In this document: one piece after another, positions 5,832 to 6,375 of the stretch
How the letters are laid out: every line of letters begins with the position of its first letter
How positions within the stretch are numbered: the first letter of the stretch is position 1
Assembly: GCA_913009535.1 (NCBI GenBank)
Contig: CAJVXR010000084.1
Span: forward strand, 1-6,375
Length of the DNA: 6,375 nucleotides
Source of the DNA: an uncultured Flavobacteriales bacterium
GTDB taxonomy: Bacteria > Bacteroidota > Bacteroidia > Flavobacteriales > Flavobacteriaceae
Direction of reading: 5' to 3'
Made by a program: the position numbers and the translations under genes
The notes under the pieces: model-generated
Database searches by the model: none
What the model saw: the letters and a program-made list of their open reading frames with translations, nothing else
Told to the model about the DNA's origin: nothing

Positions 5832-6375
5832 CCTAAAACCTTCCCCATGAATATTTATAATTTCAACTGATTCATCATTTTTTAAATACTTTCTGAGTTT
5901 AGCAATATAAACGTCCATACTTCTTGACGTGAAGTAATTATCATCTCTCCAAATTTTTGTTAAAGCCAACTCTCTAGGCATTAAATCATTCTTATATAAA
6001 ATCAACATCTTTAAAAGAAGATTTTCTTTTGGGGATAACTTAACTGGTAAATTATCTAAATAAGAAAGATGTCTTAACTTAGAGTTTAAATGAAAATCCC
6101 CGAATTCAAATTCAAATTCAGATGATTCAGCGACTGAGGTTCTTATATTTCTATTTATAATGGCATTAATTTTCATTAGCAGAACTTCACTATCAAAAGG
6201 TTTCTTTAAATAATCATCTGCACCTACCTTGTATCCCTTTAACACATCTTCTTTCAGAGATTTAGCAGTTAAAAAAATAATTGGGATGTCAGGGTTTTTT
6301 TCTTTAATTTCTTTCGCTAGAGTAAATCCATCTTTATAAGGCATCATAACATCAAGAATACATAAATCAAAATCA
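5817..6375 (-). CDS. OmpR-family two-component response regulator (N-terminus outside window)
   Basis: This is a phosphorylation-controlled DNA-binding transcription factor. The 185 visible residues run from the window edge to TAG 5819-5817; OmpR-family regulators are usually about 225-235 residues, so roughly 40-50 are missing, including the first acidic pair. The receiver domain shows DLCILDVMMPYKDG, with the phospho-acceptor Asp at 6351-6353, the switch Thr in PIIFLTAK, and the conserved Lys in YLKKPF. After a linker comes a winged-helix domain (GDFHLNSKLRHL to HGEGFRLVVN) with the recognition-helix region RSMDVYIAKLRKYL. It resembles the flavobacterial RprY-like type. The ATG pair at 6347-6342 lies inside the receiver core, after the phospho-acceptor, and is not the start. 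The cognate histidine kinase is not in the window; it may lie next to the missing 5' end. The gene converges on miaA with a 15-nt overlap. Signal and targets are unknown. Confidence 0.93.
   Translation of the reverse strand, partial: DFDLCILDVMMPYKDGFTLAKEIKEKNPDIPIIFLTAKSLKEDVLKGYKVGADDYLKKPFDSEVLLMKINAIINRNIRTSVAESSEFEFEFGDFHLNSKLRHLSYLDNLPVKLSPKENLLLKMLILYKNDLMPRELALTKIWRDDNYFTSRSMDVYIAKLRKYLKNDESVEIINIHGEGFRLVVN
6102..6119. repeat. Three tandem RAATTC hexamers inside the response regulator linker
   Basis: GAATTC-AAATTC-AAATTC is an 18-bp, three-unit in-frame repeat (period 6). On the minus strand it encodes alternating Glu-Phe (EFEFEF) where the linker joins the first strand of the DNA-binding domain. 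Changes in unit number would add or remove two residues without a frameshift. It is short and may simply reflect the beta-strand sequence. Confidence 0.4.

Noticed and set aside
1..6375. Mobile element, CRISPR array, tRNA/rRNA/tmRNA gene, phage defence or other novel system
   Set aside because: Nearly every base lies in recognisable housekeeping genes. No spaced direct repeats, transposase, integrase, cloverleaf RNA or defence-domain cluster is visible on either strand.

Overview
This is a very AT-rich (by eye about 30% GC), densely packed bacterial segment. It most likely comes from the Bacteroidota, probably a small-genome, marine-type Flavobacteriales member. Three things point there. Several proteins read like the flavobacterial versions of their families, for example the Pcm N-terminus (KDTFKHKGLRNKL) and the OmpR-type regulator with DDNYFTSRSMDVYIAKLRKYL. 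The only clear promoter candidate matches the Bacteroidota -7 consensus TAnnTTTG. No start has a convincing Shine-Dalgarno sequence. The lineage call rests on recognition of sequence style, not on a search.

Layout: (1) Positions 1-443 (+) hold nearly all of smpB, the tmRNA partner in ribosome rescue; the first few codons lie before the window. (2) Positions 440-1081 (-) hold pcm, the protein-isoaspartate repair methyltransferase, converging on smpB with a 4-nt overlap. (3) Positions 1082-1171 are the only real intergenic region. This 90-bp divergent control region carries a Bacteroidota-type promoter and two dyad symmetries. (4) Positions 1172-5831 (+) form a tight five-gene operon: a 3-hydroxyacyl-CoA dehydrogenase, a YggS-type PLP homeostasis protein, a DEDDh exonuclease fused to a UvrC-like GIY-YIG nuclease, a six-helix voltage-gated K+-type channel with a zinc-ribbon tail, and miaA (tRNA A37 prenyltransferase). 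Gaps are 5, 9 (or 3) and 4 nt, then an 8-nt overlap. (5) Positions 5817-6375 (-) hold an OmpR-family response regulator, cut at its N-terminus by the window edge and converging on miaA with a 15-nt overlap.

The operon genes are mostly housekeeping and share no single pathway: fatty-acid/acyl-CoA redox, PLP balance, DNA repair, ion flux and tRNA modification. They look linked by co-transcription and genome compaction. Together with smpB and pcm (ribosome rescue, protein repair) the theme is maintenance and stress tolerance, but that is inference.

I see no mobile element, CRISPR array, RNA gene, prophage or toxin-antitoxin pair, and no clear undescribed system. The observations most worth checking are that the exonuclease/GIY-YIG gene has no ATG, GTG or TTG start upstream of its first catalytic motif, that this protein keeps the four UvrC-type iron-sulfur cysteines, and that the divergent control region carries paired dyads.
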